Shown piece after piece: positions 22,300 to 34,945 of a DNA stretch of 64,000 bases. Each line of letters starts with the position of its first letter. Position 1 is the stretch's first letter. The DNA is taken from assembly GCF_910592395.1 (NCBI RefSeq), contig NC_088317.1:12464001-12528000 (forward strand), written 5' to 3'. The DNA comes from Lineus longissimus (lineage: Eukaryota; Nemertea; Pilidiophora; Heteronemertea; Lineidae). The position numbers were made by a program, and so were the translations under genes. The notes beneath the pieces were generated by a model. It made no database searches, was not told the origin of the DNA, and worked only from the letters and a program-made list of their open reading frames with translations.

Positions 22300-24490
22300 T
22301 TCCGTCGGACAGTTAATTGATGAAGAAACTTGATCGAAAATCTATTTTTTCATTAACTCGTCACTAACACCCTTCATGTTTTAAATCATATAATTTAATA
22401 TGATATTTGCATTTAAATGTCCTTCGGTAGAATATTGATTGGCAAATTTGACTTTTTTTGAAAGAGGTAGTTGATCCTCGTGCATGCGTTCACTTTCGTG
22501 CTTCCTGCATAGATCAGCGTACACCGATATGTGTCGACCTGCGTACACTTTCGTTACTTCAGATTCTAAAGGCGATACCTCATAAACTAGGTGATTGATC
22601 GCCAATTAATGCTACAGTGCAGCATGCGCACATACTTAAGATGCACAGTGTAAATCATGGAGGCCGTAAGTCAATGAAAACATATATCATATTTTGAACA
22701 TTTGTGAGATGTCAACAAATCAACGAATTTTCGATGTTAAAGCAGTGTATTCTGTCCATTCGTGAAAATGGTCTCACGGAGTGTGTTCACTGATATGCAC
22801 TCTCTAATATAGGCGAGGGGAAAAAATTAAAAGATGCAGAACGAACAAGAGCACTGGATATGGAGCATAGATGAGCAGCAGTTTATACATCTTACGATTA
22901 ATGGCCATTGCGACCTCGCACGATAACTGTTCGAAGTCAAGTGAGTTCCTCAATACACGCATGGTTTTAATACTAGCAAAGCGGGAAATTGTTGCATACT
23001 CCTATTATCATCACAGGGTGTCATGTTCATCTCCTGATTTTGTATCTTATGAATTCACTGTGCCAATATTGTAAAAGTGCAATTTCTAAAGGCCACCCTG
23101 AAACTACGCTACGCACTGGGTAAATCGTGTACGTCGTCCACCTTGTTTCAATACTTGATGTATTTGAAGAGGCACTCTTGGCTTGGTGTATCAAGAAACA
23201 GCTCATGGCGCTGAACCTCGACCTTGCCCGTTGACTATAAAGTGCCTTGCCCAAGACCTTGCCAGGAGGAGCAGGCATTTTAAAGCTATAGTTTTGTAGT
23301 CACGTGTTATTGTGAATGGTTCGAGCTTGGGCAACGAGCCGACATGTGTAGGCCTGTCTGAGTTCTCCTTCTTCTTCTCCGTATATGAAGGTACGAGGCA
23401 GAAGGTTGACCAAGGTACGAGGCATGTTGACATTGCCTCAACATCTCTATATCGGACCATTTATTACAATTTTATATGCGAGCATCAGCACAGGGTCCGG
23501 GTCTTTGAACAATTGGTCGGTTTTATTTGTCTCGTCGATATAGCCCCTTTAATATTGCATTATACATGTATTTTCATTGCAATTCAATATTTCGGCACAT
23601 GCAATTCGAGGTATAGCCCCTTTCATCCTGTCTGCGCCACGGGCATAATGCTAGTTAGAAATAATCGCAGGTGAACGAAGAAATCGGAGCACCTTATTGC
23701 AATATTTGCGAGTTGAAAATAAATACATTGTGGCTATTCTGTCATTGATAATAGAAACATCAGCGTTCGCAGTCGGAGCGGCACTTTTTGCGATGCACTA
23801 GGTGGATATGTAATGTAGGTGTTCTACAACGTGCAAGCTTTGGAATTGGTCGTGATCTTCGTTGAGGTTTGTGCACATTTGATTAAACACACGATACCGC
23901 TACGATATTCAATATTTGAGGTGTCGCTGTGTTTTGCCATTCAAAATAGGCAGGTTCGGCAACCCTGAGGAACGACAAACTACGAAGGACAAAGGTCAGT
24001 GGTGTCTTTGGTTAATCGATTTACGCAACACTCGCAATCATATTTACGGCAACCGCATATTGTTACGCCTTTTTTTCAATTTCTGCAGGAAAAATCGATA
24101 TTTTCGCGGATTTTATTTTCGAAAAATGGAATTATTCGCATAATCAAAACACCTGCAGTTTACTGTAATAGGACAATACTAATATTATTCTTGTCTCCTC
24201 CGTTAACTTAGGCTTCATCGACTTTGATATCCGCTATGTGGAATGCCCGTAAGACGTGGGGCTGAGAGTGAGTTTTGTCTTTTTATTTAGCGTCTACGAA
24301 GAAACTGCATGTTGGCTGTAGCCAAATAAAGTGGAGGTCCCTGCCATACATCCGTGCTTAACAGTCGAATCTTGTTGGATACACCAGAGGCGATACATTC
24401 CAATACAATTGACAAAGGACTGTCATCACGTAGTTGAATATTGGATGCTTCGCGGATACTTTGGAACGTCAAATATTATTTCTGATCTTC
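22300..24490. other. Non-coding stretch
   Basis: No recognisable gene. Open frames of 60-120 codons (for example 23312-23674) lack known motifs and do not stand out in composition. Confidence 0.45.
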
Positions 24491-24509
24491 CGAGTAATCT
24501 CGGCCCGCA

Positions 24510-24838
24510 ATTTTGAATAAAAAGTGGATGACTCGAGAGCACGTTTTTGATTGTGTACATCCAGATATTTCGCTTGATCATTCTCAACCAGTGGTTGAAT
24601 AAAAAGTTGACGCTTCGAGGGCTATTTCCGGATTATCCAACTTCAGGTAATATTGCTCGACGATTTTTGAACCGCAGTTGAATAATAGGTAGATTCGAGG
24701 GCGAACTTTTTGGATAATCCAAATCCAGATATTTCGCTAGACGATTCTCCCGCAGTTGAATAAAAAGTGGAATATTCGAGAGCTATTTTTGGATTATCCG
24801 ACTTCAGATATTTCGCTAGTGGATTCACAGCGTACGCG
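24510..24838. repeat. ~80-bp degenerate minisatellite, four units
   Basis: TTGAATAA recurs at 24513, 24595, 24678 and 24756. Each unit has a TTCGAGAGC-like word, a GGATTATCC-like word and CAGATATTTCGCT. Related degenerate units continue at about 25010-25130. Confidence 0.75.
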
Positions 24839-24900
24839 TATGGCAAGCCGCGTGTCCAATAATTAAGAAAACTCAGTTTTATGGAAGAAAACCATGTTTG
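24839..24900. mobile_element. End fragment of the TATGGCAAGCC element family
   Basis: TATGGCAAGCC followed by GTCCAATAATTAAGAAAAC matches the terminal inverted repeat of the complete element at 33957-34945. Only one end is present, so it is a truncated relic. Confidence 0.7.
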
Positions 24901-25678
24901 ATATTGCATATGTTCAGCAGACCTAAAAAAATCTTAATTTCTTTCTTTGACAATGAACATTGATGAAGAGTGACCTCCCCAATTTTCATTTCGCGAAAGA
25001 AGTCTCAGCGCGTAGTTTGATAATCCGTGGATATCTTGAAGGCTGACTTCAGATTTATCGCTGAAGGAGTCTCAGCCCGAAGGTGAATAATCCGTGGATA
25101 TTTCGGGAGCACTTTGCAATGTCTTAGACCTAGGAGTCTGAGCCAGTACTCGAAAACTGGCACAAACTGAGCAAATTTTGGTTCAAACAAGTGTCAACAA
25201 GCCAAGTCCTACAATGAGCAGAGCCTCATTTTGCGGGGTTTTGTCGAAAGCAAACATTGTCCTTGTTTTACAGTTTATCATCACCAGTGTTACTAGCCTC
25301 ACTAATGACCTAAAGTTTGACGGCAGAGACATTCTTTCCAATGTTAAATCTGCCCTGTTATCCAAATCACCTACGTCCAGAGCGGTTATAAGACAGACCT
25401 GCGTGTTCTCATACTGCGTTGCGTGGTACTTGACAAAGATAGAAAAGTTGTTTTTTGAAGAATCGGAAACTTGGTCGAAGTTGGGAAGACCACTATTCAT
25501 TAATGTTCATTGTGAAAGAAAAAAATCAAGAATTTGTTTTGGGCTGCTGAGCACAGTCAATATTTATATAACCAATTAACTTCTTAACGGGGACTCATAC
25601 CACTAAGATATATATTTATCCTGGTAGGTCAGCGAGACGAATTCTCGCCAAGGAAAACACGATTTTTTTCAAATTGAA

Positions 25679-27021
25679 ATGGAATTTGACAATACAACCT
25701 CCTCAATCACAATCGTATGGATCAATGGGCAAAACTATGACCAAAGATCTTATGCCTGGCTGCAAGCGGGTACCGATTTTCTGTTGAAGTGGTGGTTCCT
25801 TGCACCCGTGATACTTGGTGTGTTGGGAAATATGATGTCCTTGTTCGTGACCACACTGAGAGACAACAGGAGGATAAGTACATGTGTTTACATGTCTGGT
25901 CTGGCTGTCGTGGATTCGTGTGTGCTCATAGCAGTTGCTATATACAGGGTGTGTGTAGCTGACAATCTTGTGCTGGGATTTTATTCCAACTTCCTATTTC
26001 TAGGGTAAGTGAAACACTCCTACTACGTGTTCTGATAATGCAGGTCAGTTTAGAAAACGCTTTGAAGATGTAAAACACTAAAAAAGCTTATACATGTTAT
26101 TTGGGACAAAAAATCCTAGCGATCATGATAACGACGACGACAATGATTATGAAATATTTTTTTACAAAAAGTACGTGCTTTTAAATCTTGCTCAAACATT
26201 TAGACAATTATGTATAAAAGTCTCGTCGTGTATCATGTTATGCTTTGACATGTTTGAAGACTTCCACATTCCGTAACTGTCACTTCGATGTCATGATCTT
26301 TTTCAGTTTTATAAAGTTTTCCGGCAATGCGTTTGGAATGACGTCGGGCTTTTTCCTCGCTGAGATGACCTTTGACCGAGCAATAGCAGTCAGCTTCCCC
26401 ATGAAGGCCGTCTCCATCTGCACCGCGTCAAATGCAACCAAGGTGGTCACGGTCACTTTCGTCACCATGATGGTCTGTAACTCGCAGACGTTTTTCACAT
26501 ACAGGGCCCCGGATACCCCTAATGGAAATCTTATCCGTCATATTCCAAACGCCGCTTGGCTGGGACCATTCCTCAACTTCGGGCTCCTCATTTTCGGGTC
26601 CATTCTTCCGTTTGCCGTCGTTATTGTATGCAACTGTGTCATCATTGTTGCAGTTCGCCGTACAGCCATGGAAAGACTGAAACTCGAGATGAACCCGGCG
26701 AGCAACAAGAAAACGCCTGAGGAAAGTAACTTAACCTCCATTTTGATGCCGACGTCATTCGCGTATCTCGTATGTTCATGCCCGCTGAGAATCTACGAGA
26801 CGATGGCCGTTTATAACCTGAGCGACCCATGTTGGTTGGCGCGATACTCATTTGAATGGTGGCTATGCGCGGAACTTTGGAATCTGAACTTCGCCGTGAA
26901 TTTTTACATCTATTTTCTTGGTGGAGGACGAAAGTTTCGTAAGTCCGTTATCTTCGGATGCTGCGGTTTAAAGCCAAAAGTACAAAGTTCGAGTTCAGCC
27001 TATCGTTCTTTCAACGCTTAG
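25679..27021 (+). CDS. Rhodopsin-family GPCR with one intron
   Basis: Exon 1 is 25679-26004 and exon 2 is 26307-27021. The donor GTAAGT follows 26004 and the acceptor TTTTTCAG ends at 26306. The joined frame is 346 codons. Features: two N-terminal glycosylation motifs (NTT, NGQ-adjacent), TM1 ILGVLGNMMSLFV with the usual GN, TM2 LAVVDSCVL, and TM3 followed by FDRAIAVSFP (DRA instead of DRY). The third loop RRTAMERLKLEMNP is followed by TM6 with CSCPLR, TM7 NFAVNFYIYFLGG (variant of NPxxY) and a palmitoylation-type CCG. The start ATG is preceded by AATTGAA. It is not a close paralogue of the receptor at 9863. It is probably a peptide receptor-like orphan in the plasma membrane. The intron (26005-26306) lies between TM2 and TM3. 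Confidence 0.85.
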
Positions 27022-27029
27022 ATATTTCC

Positions 27030-28480
27030 CGCGATTCAACCCTCGGTGATCGACGAGTAATTAATTCGTTCTTTGTGACAGTGGACGATTTACTTAGTCC
27101 GTTAATTGAGACTATACTCGATTAACATTTCTTGTGTTAACAATGATTTATTACTCATTATCGGGCAGGTTCGTTAAAACATTGCTGAAGTAGATTGGCG
27201 TTGTGTACAGATGCATTATAGTCCGGCACGCCGGTGCTGTCAGTTTGAATAATGTTTTCCGAGTCGAGATGGCAAACAATTTCGTCTAACACTACAGTCT
27301 AAAGCACAATTGTCATCCCTAATTTCGCGTCATTGTCATTGACACGCTTCCAAGCGCATGGGTCGCGCGTAACTCGCGCGTCACTCGCGCGTTGGCGTCA
27401 ATACGAGAATCATGTGCGTCATTGACGCACAACTCGCGCGTACGTTGCGCGTCAATAAAGCAGGATGGATGTCATTTGTGATTGGACTATACTTGGTCGA
27501 GCTAACACTTGTGTACTAAACACAGTCCTTATTCGACTCTGTGTTGATAATGGCCGGGGTTATTTCAATCATGTAGGAACATCAGCAATTGGTAATGGTT
27601 GTTTGAAGTATACGATCTTAAAACGAAAGCTGCTCAGTCGATTGTGTCCAAAACGACGTGGGATTTTTGTTAGTCATCTAGATACACCGAGACTATTTCT
27701 CAGAATGTGATAAAAACAATTTGAACGTGCAGGTAATGTTCTGATCCCTGTTGAGAGCGAAAAAAAGTGTTTGTAATTTGTAGTTCAGCTTCCGTTCATT
27801 TCATTTGGATATGTGCTTTATAGAGGATATTACCCGTTATTAATAATTACCAGATGGTATTCATTTTCAATTTTAAAGGGGGAATAATCAATAGGCATGA
27901 GGAGGGGGGTTAAATTGGCCATCTTCAGGTGACTAATATGCACAGTATTAAAGACCCTAGGTCATAGATTCACCACCAGGCACTAAGTATATTCCTCGTA
28001 CAGCGTGAATACTGTCGACGTACTGTGAGATGGGTGAGACCCCTTTTGGCGACTTCGTGTAACTTTATTTTGCATAGCTAGTGGCTGCCTATAGTGTCCC
28101 TTTAATACTACCACTGTCAAGAGCACATTTCTACAATTATTTTGACAAGCATAAGTACCCGTGGCGAGCACGTTGGTGCTGGGTGGGGCTGTTGGTGTTG
28201 GGATATTTGTTGAGGGGGTGTTTGGTATTGTGGGGCGTGGATGCTGTGGTAGGGTGTTAAGAAGGTATGGGGGTATATCATAATGAGGAAGATAACATGT
28301 TTTTAGGAAAATATAGATTTGTATTTGTAAACAATACGTTTGAACTGTCGAGGGCAGTAATACAGATACATTGTATATGAGTGTTTGGATGAAATGGCTA
28401 GTTGAACAGTTTCTATATACAAAGAGAGAAGTAGGAAGTTATAAATGGAAGGCCTGGTTTGATCCTAAATTGAACAGAGT
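27030..28480. other. Non-coding stretch with a CGCGCGT-rich cluster
   Basis: At 27355-27455 CTCGCGCGT-type words recur several times beside GTCAATGACGC-like palindromes, in otherwise ordinary sequence. No gene is supported; the 81-codon frame at 27465 has no motif. Confidence 0.5.
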
Positions 28481-30330
28481 CAGCAGTCTGGATAAGTAGG
28501 GTTTCTGTGTGTAAATAGCTGGCAGAGGGGACTTAGGTTGTTCAATATATACAGGGTCAGCAGTAATAGTCTTGACTGGTAAGGTACATTGCAGGTTGTT
28601 CAATATATTGTTGGACAGCTGTGATAACCTTGATTTCTGTATGTATGGAGAGTCAGCAGTTGTATTGTTGGTTGAAAATATATACAGAGTCAGCAGTGTG
28701 GAGCTTGGTTGTGGATTGTTTATGTATATTCAGCAGTAGTAATTTGGTTTTGTCTCATATACATATGCAGTAGTTAAGGTCCTCAGTGCTGTGGAGCCTA
28801 GCTATAATAACCTGAGTGCTATAATAACCTGAGTTGTAAATTATACAAAGACAGCACTGGTAGGGCTTGTGGTATTCGACTCGATGACTCGACGACGCGA
28901 TGGCTCGATGACGCGATCGTTGCTATGGATTTTGCTAAAATACGGAATCCCATGATCCTGGTCTCCGGGCTACCGCTGCAACAGCAGAGGTTTTAGCTCG
29001 GCCTTCCCATACCCAGCTACGGTATGTAGAAGGATGTGCCCCCCCCCCCCCCAGCCATGGCCACTGAAGATTGGTCCCCGCGATTGATTTTGATATTTAA
29101 AGGACTCGCGGAAGTTTCATAGCATGCAAAATGACCGGAGATTTAATTGACAAACAAGCTTCTAGTGGCCAATGTCAGATGTCATGTGGTAGTCTGTCAA
29201 CAATCGGAATTTCGCATATGTGCAGTTTTTTAGACTCAGTCACTCAGTCCCTCTTCCGCCCCTTGAAATCTGCCCCCCCCCCCCCCCCCCCCCCCCCCAA
29301 TACATCAGCCCCTATACATGCTTTCCGAAATTGGTGGCTTGCATTGGAACTAACTTTTTCCCCCTTGTCCGTCATTAAAGGCATCCAAGTGTGTTGGTCA
29401 ACCATGACTATCTCCTTTGTCCCTCCACCACAGGCCTAGTTTCCCCTTATGACATCACTATTTCGGACACTCAGCGCCCCATTTCTGGAAAGGTGTATAA
29501 GACATTTAATATTGCCGTGCTGAACGGATATCCAGAGCCAACCTTGTCTCCAGGAACTCGCGTGTCATTTTAACATTGGAATTTCTGCTCGTAAAGAACC
29601 TGGGTAGGAGGTTGATCTGAACCAGCTATATTTAGGTGTATTCAGCTGTATTGACGGTAAGCTTGCATAGCAACATGGCGCATGGTTTTATCAAAAAATG
29701 CGAACTTGTAGGAAACGAAAAATGGTCGGATTAGATGCGGTGAAAACAGCTGGAAAGGGGTTGGTAATGATCGGTTCTTTTTTATTTTCCTCCACTTATG
29801 ATTCTATGTATAAATTACAGTCCAGGCAGTGATATTCTTTAAAAAGATTCCAACTTGATCGCGTCATCGAGTCATCGCGTCGTCGAGTCATCGAGTCGAA
29901 TACCACAAGCCCACTGGTAGTATTAGTAGTGTAGTAAACGATATGTCTACAGTGCTTGTGTTTGGTATCAGGTCTTATACAGAGTCAGATGTGGTAACTT
30001 GGGTTACTGTGTGTTTACAGAGGCCCAGTAGTAACCTTGGTTTTAAATATATACAGAGTCAGCAGTAAAACCGTAACCTGAGTGCTATAATAACCTGAGT
30101 CGTAAAATATAGAAAGACAGCACTGGTAGTATTAGTAGTAAAGTAAACAATATGTTTGCAGTCTACAGTGCTTGTGTTTGGTATCTGGTCTTATACAGAG
30201 TCAGATGTAGTAACCTTGGAGTCAGATGTGGCAAGATGGGTTGATGTGTGTATACAGTGCCCCCAGTTGTACGTAGTAACCTAGGTTGTTTATTGTATAC
30301 AAAGTTGGCTTAAAGAACCTTTGGCAGTGG
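28480..30330. repeat. Degenerate tandem repeat rich in ATACAGAGTCAGCAGT
   Basis: The word TATACAGAGTCAGCAGT recurs irregularly. A larger ~205-bp unit, AACCTGAGTGCTATAATAACC through CAGCACTGGTAGTATTAGTAG, is present at about 28810 and about 30070 once the inserted element at 28863-29912 is removed. It may be 3' non-coding sequence of the Helitron to its right, but this is not shown. Confidence 0.65.
28863..29912. mobile_element. Non-autonomous TIR element, 1050 bp, 7-bp target duplication
   Basis: Terminal inverted repeats of about 57 bp begin GGGCTTGTGGTATTCGACTC at both ends, with one mismatch. The flanks are ACTGGTA at 28856-28862 and 29913-29919. The neighbouring tandem unit at 30118 shows the uninterrupted site. 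The 7-8-bp duplication and size suggest a hAT-like non-autonomous element, but the class is not certain. The inside contains C homopolymers (29041-29052, 29274-29298) and no transposase. The TIR itself is built of GACTCGATGACTCGACGACG-type iterations. Confidence 0.85.
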
Positions 30331-30629
30331 GAACCTGGGCTGTTTATGGTATACATTATGAGATGGATAGCTTGAGTTGCAGGATAGGAAAATGCGGATG
30401 CTATGGAATAAGGTGCCAAGCTATAAAAATCGATGTTGAAAAAGTGGGTAGTATGGTACTGTTCTTGCACATGAGATTTTGATAAGTGCTTAAAAGTCAT
30501 TATAGTTATTGATTGGTTTTATTCAGAGGCCAAGAGGGTTGTCGTTGAAGTTGGGTTGTCTTGTATGGTTGACTCTGAATTGCAGACTTGCTTGCAACAA
30601 ACTCGCAAAGTGAAGCAATGTGGGTTGTA

Positions 30630-32631
30630 TTACAATATTTCCTTGTAGACAACATTGTCTGTGTAGATAGGGGGTGTGGAAGTTTTGGGGGTGAAGAGTC
30701 TGAGGGTGTCGGGGGAGCGAACGCGACTGACAGCGACATAGAATTGGCCATGGGTGAACATGGGTGTTTGGAGGTAGATGCCCACTTGTTGGAGGGTCTG
30801 GCCCTGAGATTTGTTGGCAGTTATGGCGAATGCCAGGCGAATTGGAAACTGCGGCGTTGCATTTGGAAGGGGAATGTGTTGTTGCTGGGTGCCATTGGTA
30901 TTCTTGGGATGAATAGTCTCTTTCCAGCGTGGGGTCCTGTTGCAATGACAGCTTCAATGATGTGTTGATGAAGGCCTGTTATGGTGTAGCGTGTGCCATT
31001 ACAATGTCCGTTGAGTGGATCGAAATTGCGCAGGAGCATGATGCAGCAGTTCATTTTCAAGATGAGACTGTGCGGTGGGAGGCCAGCAGGATTCAAGCGG
31101 TTGATGAATTCCAATGGGTATTGATGTTCGTTTTCAAGGATGGTGTCGCAGCTCTTGTATTCCACTGATGTACCTGGAAATCTGTTTATGACGAAGGTGT
31201 TGATTTCTTGCACAGCCTTATTTGTTGGAGCAATAATTTCCCTTGAAGACAACCATTCTGCTTGGGTGAAGTTCTGTGGTAATTTGGTGAAGACGAAGTT
31301 GCATAGATCTGTGAGAGATGTGATGTTCTGTGTGAAGTGTTCGGGGACCTTGATGGTGTGTGGGCCAATGTCTGGATAGGGTGTTTTAGTACCATTGCCA
31401 ATGTTTGTGAGATATTGTGGGAAGTTTGTGGTGTCTTGTGTGTTTGTTCGCATATTGCAGGTGAGTTGGAGTGTTTGAATGCTGGACCACAGGTATGATT
31501 TCTTGAGTGTAGCCTCTACTATCTGCGGTCGGCTGCCGTGGGGTACTACAGGCAATATCTGTCTCCAGTCTCCAGCAAAGAGTACAATGAGGCCGCCAAA
31601 GAGGTGTTCACTGTCTCGGATATCTTGTAAGGAGCGGTCCAGGCATTCGAAGATGTGTCCCATTGAAACTTCATCGATGATGAGTATTTTGGCCAGACGG
31701 AGGAGGTCAGCTGTGGCATCTTTGTTTGAGATGTTGCAGGTGGAGTGTTCAGTGAGATTGATAGGGATTTTACAGCGGGAATGGAGGGTGCGACCGTTGT
31801 TGAGGAGCGTTGCTGCAATGCCTGATAAGGCTGTTTCAAGAGCTACGTTTCCTTCTGCACGTATGGTGGTGAGTAGGACATTGATGAGGTATGTTTTGCC
31901 TGTGCCGCCACTTGCATTCAAACAAAATATCTTCCTGGCGTTATCGTTCACTGCACTCATGATCAACTCAAAGACCTGTCTTTGTTCTGGGTTGAGGGTG
32001 TTGATGAGCTGGGGGGCAGATTCTTGTAGGAGTGTAGTGTCAAAGGTTTCTTCTGCTATTATTCTTCTGGTGCTTGTTGTGTTGATGATGGTGGCGTCTG
32101 GGATTGGTAGGTGGGAGTCGGTAGCTAGGTCTAAATTATCTCTTTGTAGGATGTTTTGTATGTGTTGGAGGGCCTCATTTTCATTGTAGTTGGATAGTGT
32201 TGTGGCTTTGTCTCGATACATGTAGTCTCGGCACAATTCTTCTTTCCAGGTGGTCCAAAATTGATTGGGGTCTGCCGGGCGACAATACATCAGCAGTGTG
32301 GAGAAGAAGTTTCTGAGTTGGTCCCCAAATCGAATGGTGCAGGCCTCTGTCATTGCACGATGTATTTCCTTGTCTTCGGTGATCAGTCCAAGTTGAAGGC
32401 AGGCTTCTTGGAATGTTCCGCATTCCACAGCATTGACTGTACGCATTTCTTCATATGTTTGTGCACCCGCCTTGTGGTGAAGCAGTGTTCGAAGGTGGTA
32501 TAGTTCTGATTGATGTGGGCTGAGGGAGATTGTTGGTATGCGGCCAACATTGTCTGTCTGGAAGTGTTGGGTATTGGTGAGTTTGGTGCCTCGTTTGCGA
32601 CGCTGCCATTGCTTTTTGCTGCCATTCCATG
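30630..32631 (-). pseudogene. Helitron helicase part (PIF1-like, SF1B), frameshifted
   Basis: The frame continues from the inserted element at TWNGSKKQWQRRKRG, the usual linker between Rep and helicase in Helitrons. It carries Walker A GGTGKTYLINVL, Walker B ILIIDEVSM, FAGDWRQILPVV, LTCNMRT and the later LPPHSLILKMNCCIMLLRN segment. Near 30850 a small indel shifts the frame. The C-terminal helicase motifs (KSQGQTL, and HGQFYVAVSRV for motif VI) lie in the next frame, ending at 30630. The helicase would unwind DNA during rolling-circle transposition. As it stands this copy is inactive. Confidence 0.85.
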
Positions 32632-33294
32632 TCAGCCCTGCAATGGTAGAAGGCAGTAACTCCACTTTTCATAGTTTTGAGAAAAACAACAATTTGTGAT
32701 CAACCTTATGCCTCAAACATGAGGAATCTTATCAAAATACTTACAATTTGATATTTGTCTTTTCATCTTCCAAATATCAAAAGTACTGTGATTTAGGTCA
32801 AAAGGTCAAAGTTCAAGGTCAAAGTGGAGTTACTGCCTTGTTCCATTGTAAACCACCGCCACTATTTTTGGTTGTACAATCATCAAAGGCAGTAACTCCA
32901 ATGCGTTTTTGACTGTAACAGGGAAGTGGGAGAACCGTACAGTGGCTGTCAAGGATCAAGGGCACCCAGTCAATGATTTATCAGGGGCGGGGTACTGGGG
33001 TGGGGTGTGGGGGTCCACAGGCACTTGGAGAAAAACAATGGTAGAAGGCAGTAACTCCACAGGGGTTTAAAAAAAACAATGGTATAAAAGGCAGTAACTC
33101 CATGTCCAATGTGGAGTTACTGCCTTTTACCATTGTATTAGTGTCTGGAGGTCGGAGTTACTTCTCACCCCCATGCTGAAATCTCAGATAACAACCATTT
33201 CAGAAGATAAAGCACTAGCAGTAGTTCCAGAAATGCCCAAAAGGTGGATTTGACCAAAATATGGAGTTACTGCCTTCTACCATTGCAGGGCTGA
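32632..33294. mobile_element. 663-bp TIR element inserted in the Helitron
   Basis: A perfect 33-bp terminal inverted repeat begins TCAGCCCTGCAATGGTAGAA at both ends. The flanking CA (TG on +) is duplicated. Removing the element and one copy restores the Helitron frame across the Phe-Thr-Trp codons. The inside holds at least five further copies of GGCAGTAACTCCA in both orientations (near 32825, 32890, 33050, 33085, 33113). No ORF. Confidence 0.85.
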
Positions 33295-33956
33295 TGTGAA
33301 GTAGCGTGGGAAGTCCGGGTATAAGATACTGCGTGCATCTATGTCTGTGGTGTTGGTAGTGAAGAATGCGATGAGTTTTGTAGTGGGGGGGGGGGGGGGG
33401 GGGGGGCTTTGTCAACTGTTGCAGCAGCCTCCTCGGCTTCAAAGACGACTGTTTGCTGGTCAGGTAGATGTCATGGAAGTTTCTCTACTGGAGGGCACTT
33501 GTGGTGGATTGGGAAACTGTATATTTTCCATAGGGCTTCACTGGCTGAGATGTATCGTGCGTTAAGGTAGTTTTCGACTTCATCTAGTACTGCCACTTGT
33601 GTCCCATCAGCTGTCAGGGAGAAGATGATGCGGTCTTGGCCTTTTGTGATGTACTTGTATAAGTATTTTACTGCTTGGACTGAGTGAACAACTTCGATGT
33701 TGATGTGCGCTGAATATCGAAGTGATAGGAGCGGGTTGTAGGGTACGATAAAGGAGTTGTCACAGAGGAAGTCGTTGCGGCAAACTGTCATTTCATGAGT
33801 GTGACCTCCCTGTTGTGGCGAGCGACGGCGATAAGTGGGGTAGTTATCTTCAGTGACAATTGTGTGGAGTGAGAACGGTTTGGGAAAGTTCTTCGTACAC
33901 TTTCTCTCAACGCCAGTCCCATCCATACATGGACTGTTAAGGTTGATGCTGCCACA
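33295..33956 (-). pseudogene. Helitron Rep-helicase linker segment
   Basis: The open frame from 33956 reads GSINLNSPCMDGT, RKCTKNFPKPF, YLYKYITKGQDR and VLDEVENYLNARYISASEALW, all standard in the middle of Helitron proteins. It then runs into a 22-G homopolymer (33385-33406) that shifts or pads the frame with proline. The last residues before the 663-bp element, YPDFPRYFT-like, are in another frame. It is flanked on both sides by inserted elements. Confidence 0.85.
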
Positions 33957-34945
33957 TATGGCAAGCCGTTCGTCCAATAATTAAGAAAACCTAGTTTTAT
34001 TGAAGAAAACCTGGTTTTCTTCTTAAAAAACATAGTTTTCTTCAAGAAAACCATGTTTTCTTTCACGAAACTAGGTTTTCTTCGAAGAAGCATAGGTTGA
34101 TTTAAAAAACCTAGTTTTCTTTTTAAAAACCTGGTTTTTTAACAAGATAACTTGGTTTTTTAAATCAACCTATGCTTCTTCGAAGAAAACCTAGTTTCAT
34201 GGAAGAAAACATGGTTTTCTTGAAGAAAACTACGTTATATGCAATTCTTTTTCAAAACCAAGTTTTTAATGAAAAAGACCAGGTTATTTTTCATAACCTA
34301 GTCTTTTTACCTCGTCCCTGTTTGGCCTGAGCATGGCAGGGGAGAGGTTGGATTTTGCTTACCCGGGTTAGCAACCCGGGCTACGCATTTACGTACCAAA
34401 GGCCGCACAACCCGGGTAAACTACGGTGGATCGCCAATCTCGCCCCAAATGTCACGCGCATGCTGAGGGGACGGGGTAAAAAGACTGGGTTGTTTCGAAA
34501 CCAGGTTTTCTTCTTTTGAAACTACGTTTTCTTGTTAAAAAACATGGTTTTCTTTGTTTTCTTCAACGAAACTAGGTTCTTTTTGAAGAAAACCAGGTTT
34601 TTATGATAAAAACATGGTTGTTTTAATTATTAGTCAAATGGCTGGATAAAAACATAGTTTTTTTCTTTTTTCGAAACTTGGTTTTGAAGAGAAATCATGG
34701 AACCTACACTTTATGCAAAAAAGGATAAGTTATTTTTTAAAAAACCTAGTTTCATGGAAGAAAACCTGGTTTTCTTGAATAAAACATAGTTTTCTTCAAG
34801 AAAACCATGTTTTCTTGTTAAAAAACTTAGTTTCATTGAAAAAAACTAGGTTTTCTTGAAGAAAACTATGTTTTTTAAGAAGAAAACCATGTTTTTTTCA
34901 AAAAAAATAGGTTTTCTTAATTATTGGACGAACGGCTTGCCATAG
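33957..34945. mobile_element. 989-bp TATGGCAAGCC element inserted in Helitron Rep
   Basis: The terminal inverted repeat of 37 bp is perfect, beginning TATGGCAAGCCGTTCGTCC. The 6-bp target duplication GCCACA is at 33951-33956 and 34946-34951. Excision of element plus one GCCACA rejoins the conserved GPCG and SINLNSPCM residues in frame. The interior is packed with AAAACCTAGTTTTC and GAAGAAAACCATG words in both orientations. It also has a GC-rich island (34318-34485) bordered by TTTTTACC-CGTCC inverted ends and three CCCGGGT sites. There is no transposase. The 6-bp duplication is uncommon (known for Polintons and Dada elements); class unresolved. A one-ended relic is at 24839. Confidence 0.88.

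Noticed and set aside
28148-28172. Possible Helitron 3' terminal hairpin
   Set aside because: The stem is only about 4 bp on the - strand and the CTRR terminus is missing.
31479-32189. 236-codon open frame on the + strand
   Set aside because: It is the antisense shadow of the Helitron helicase.
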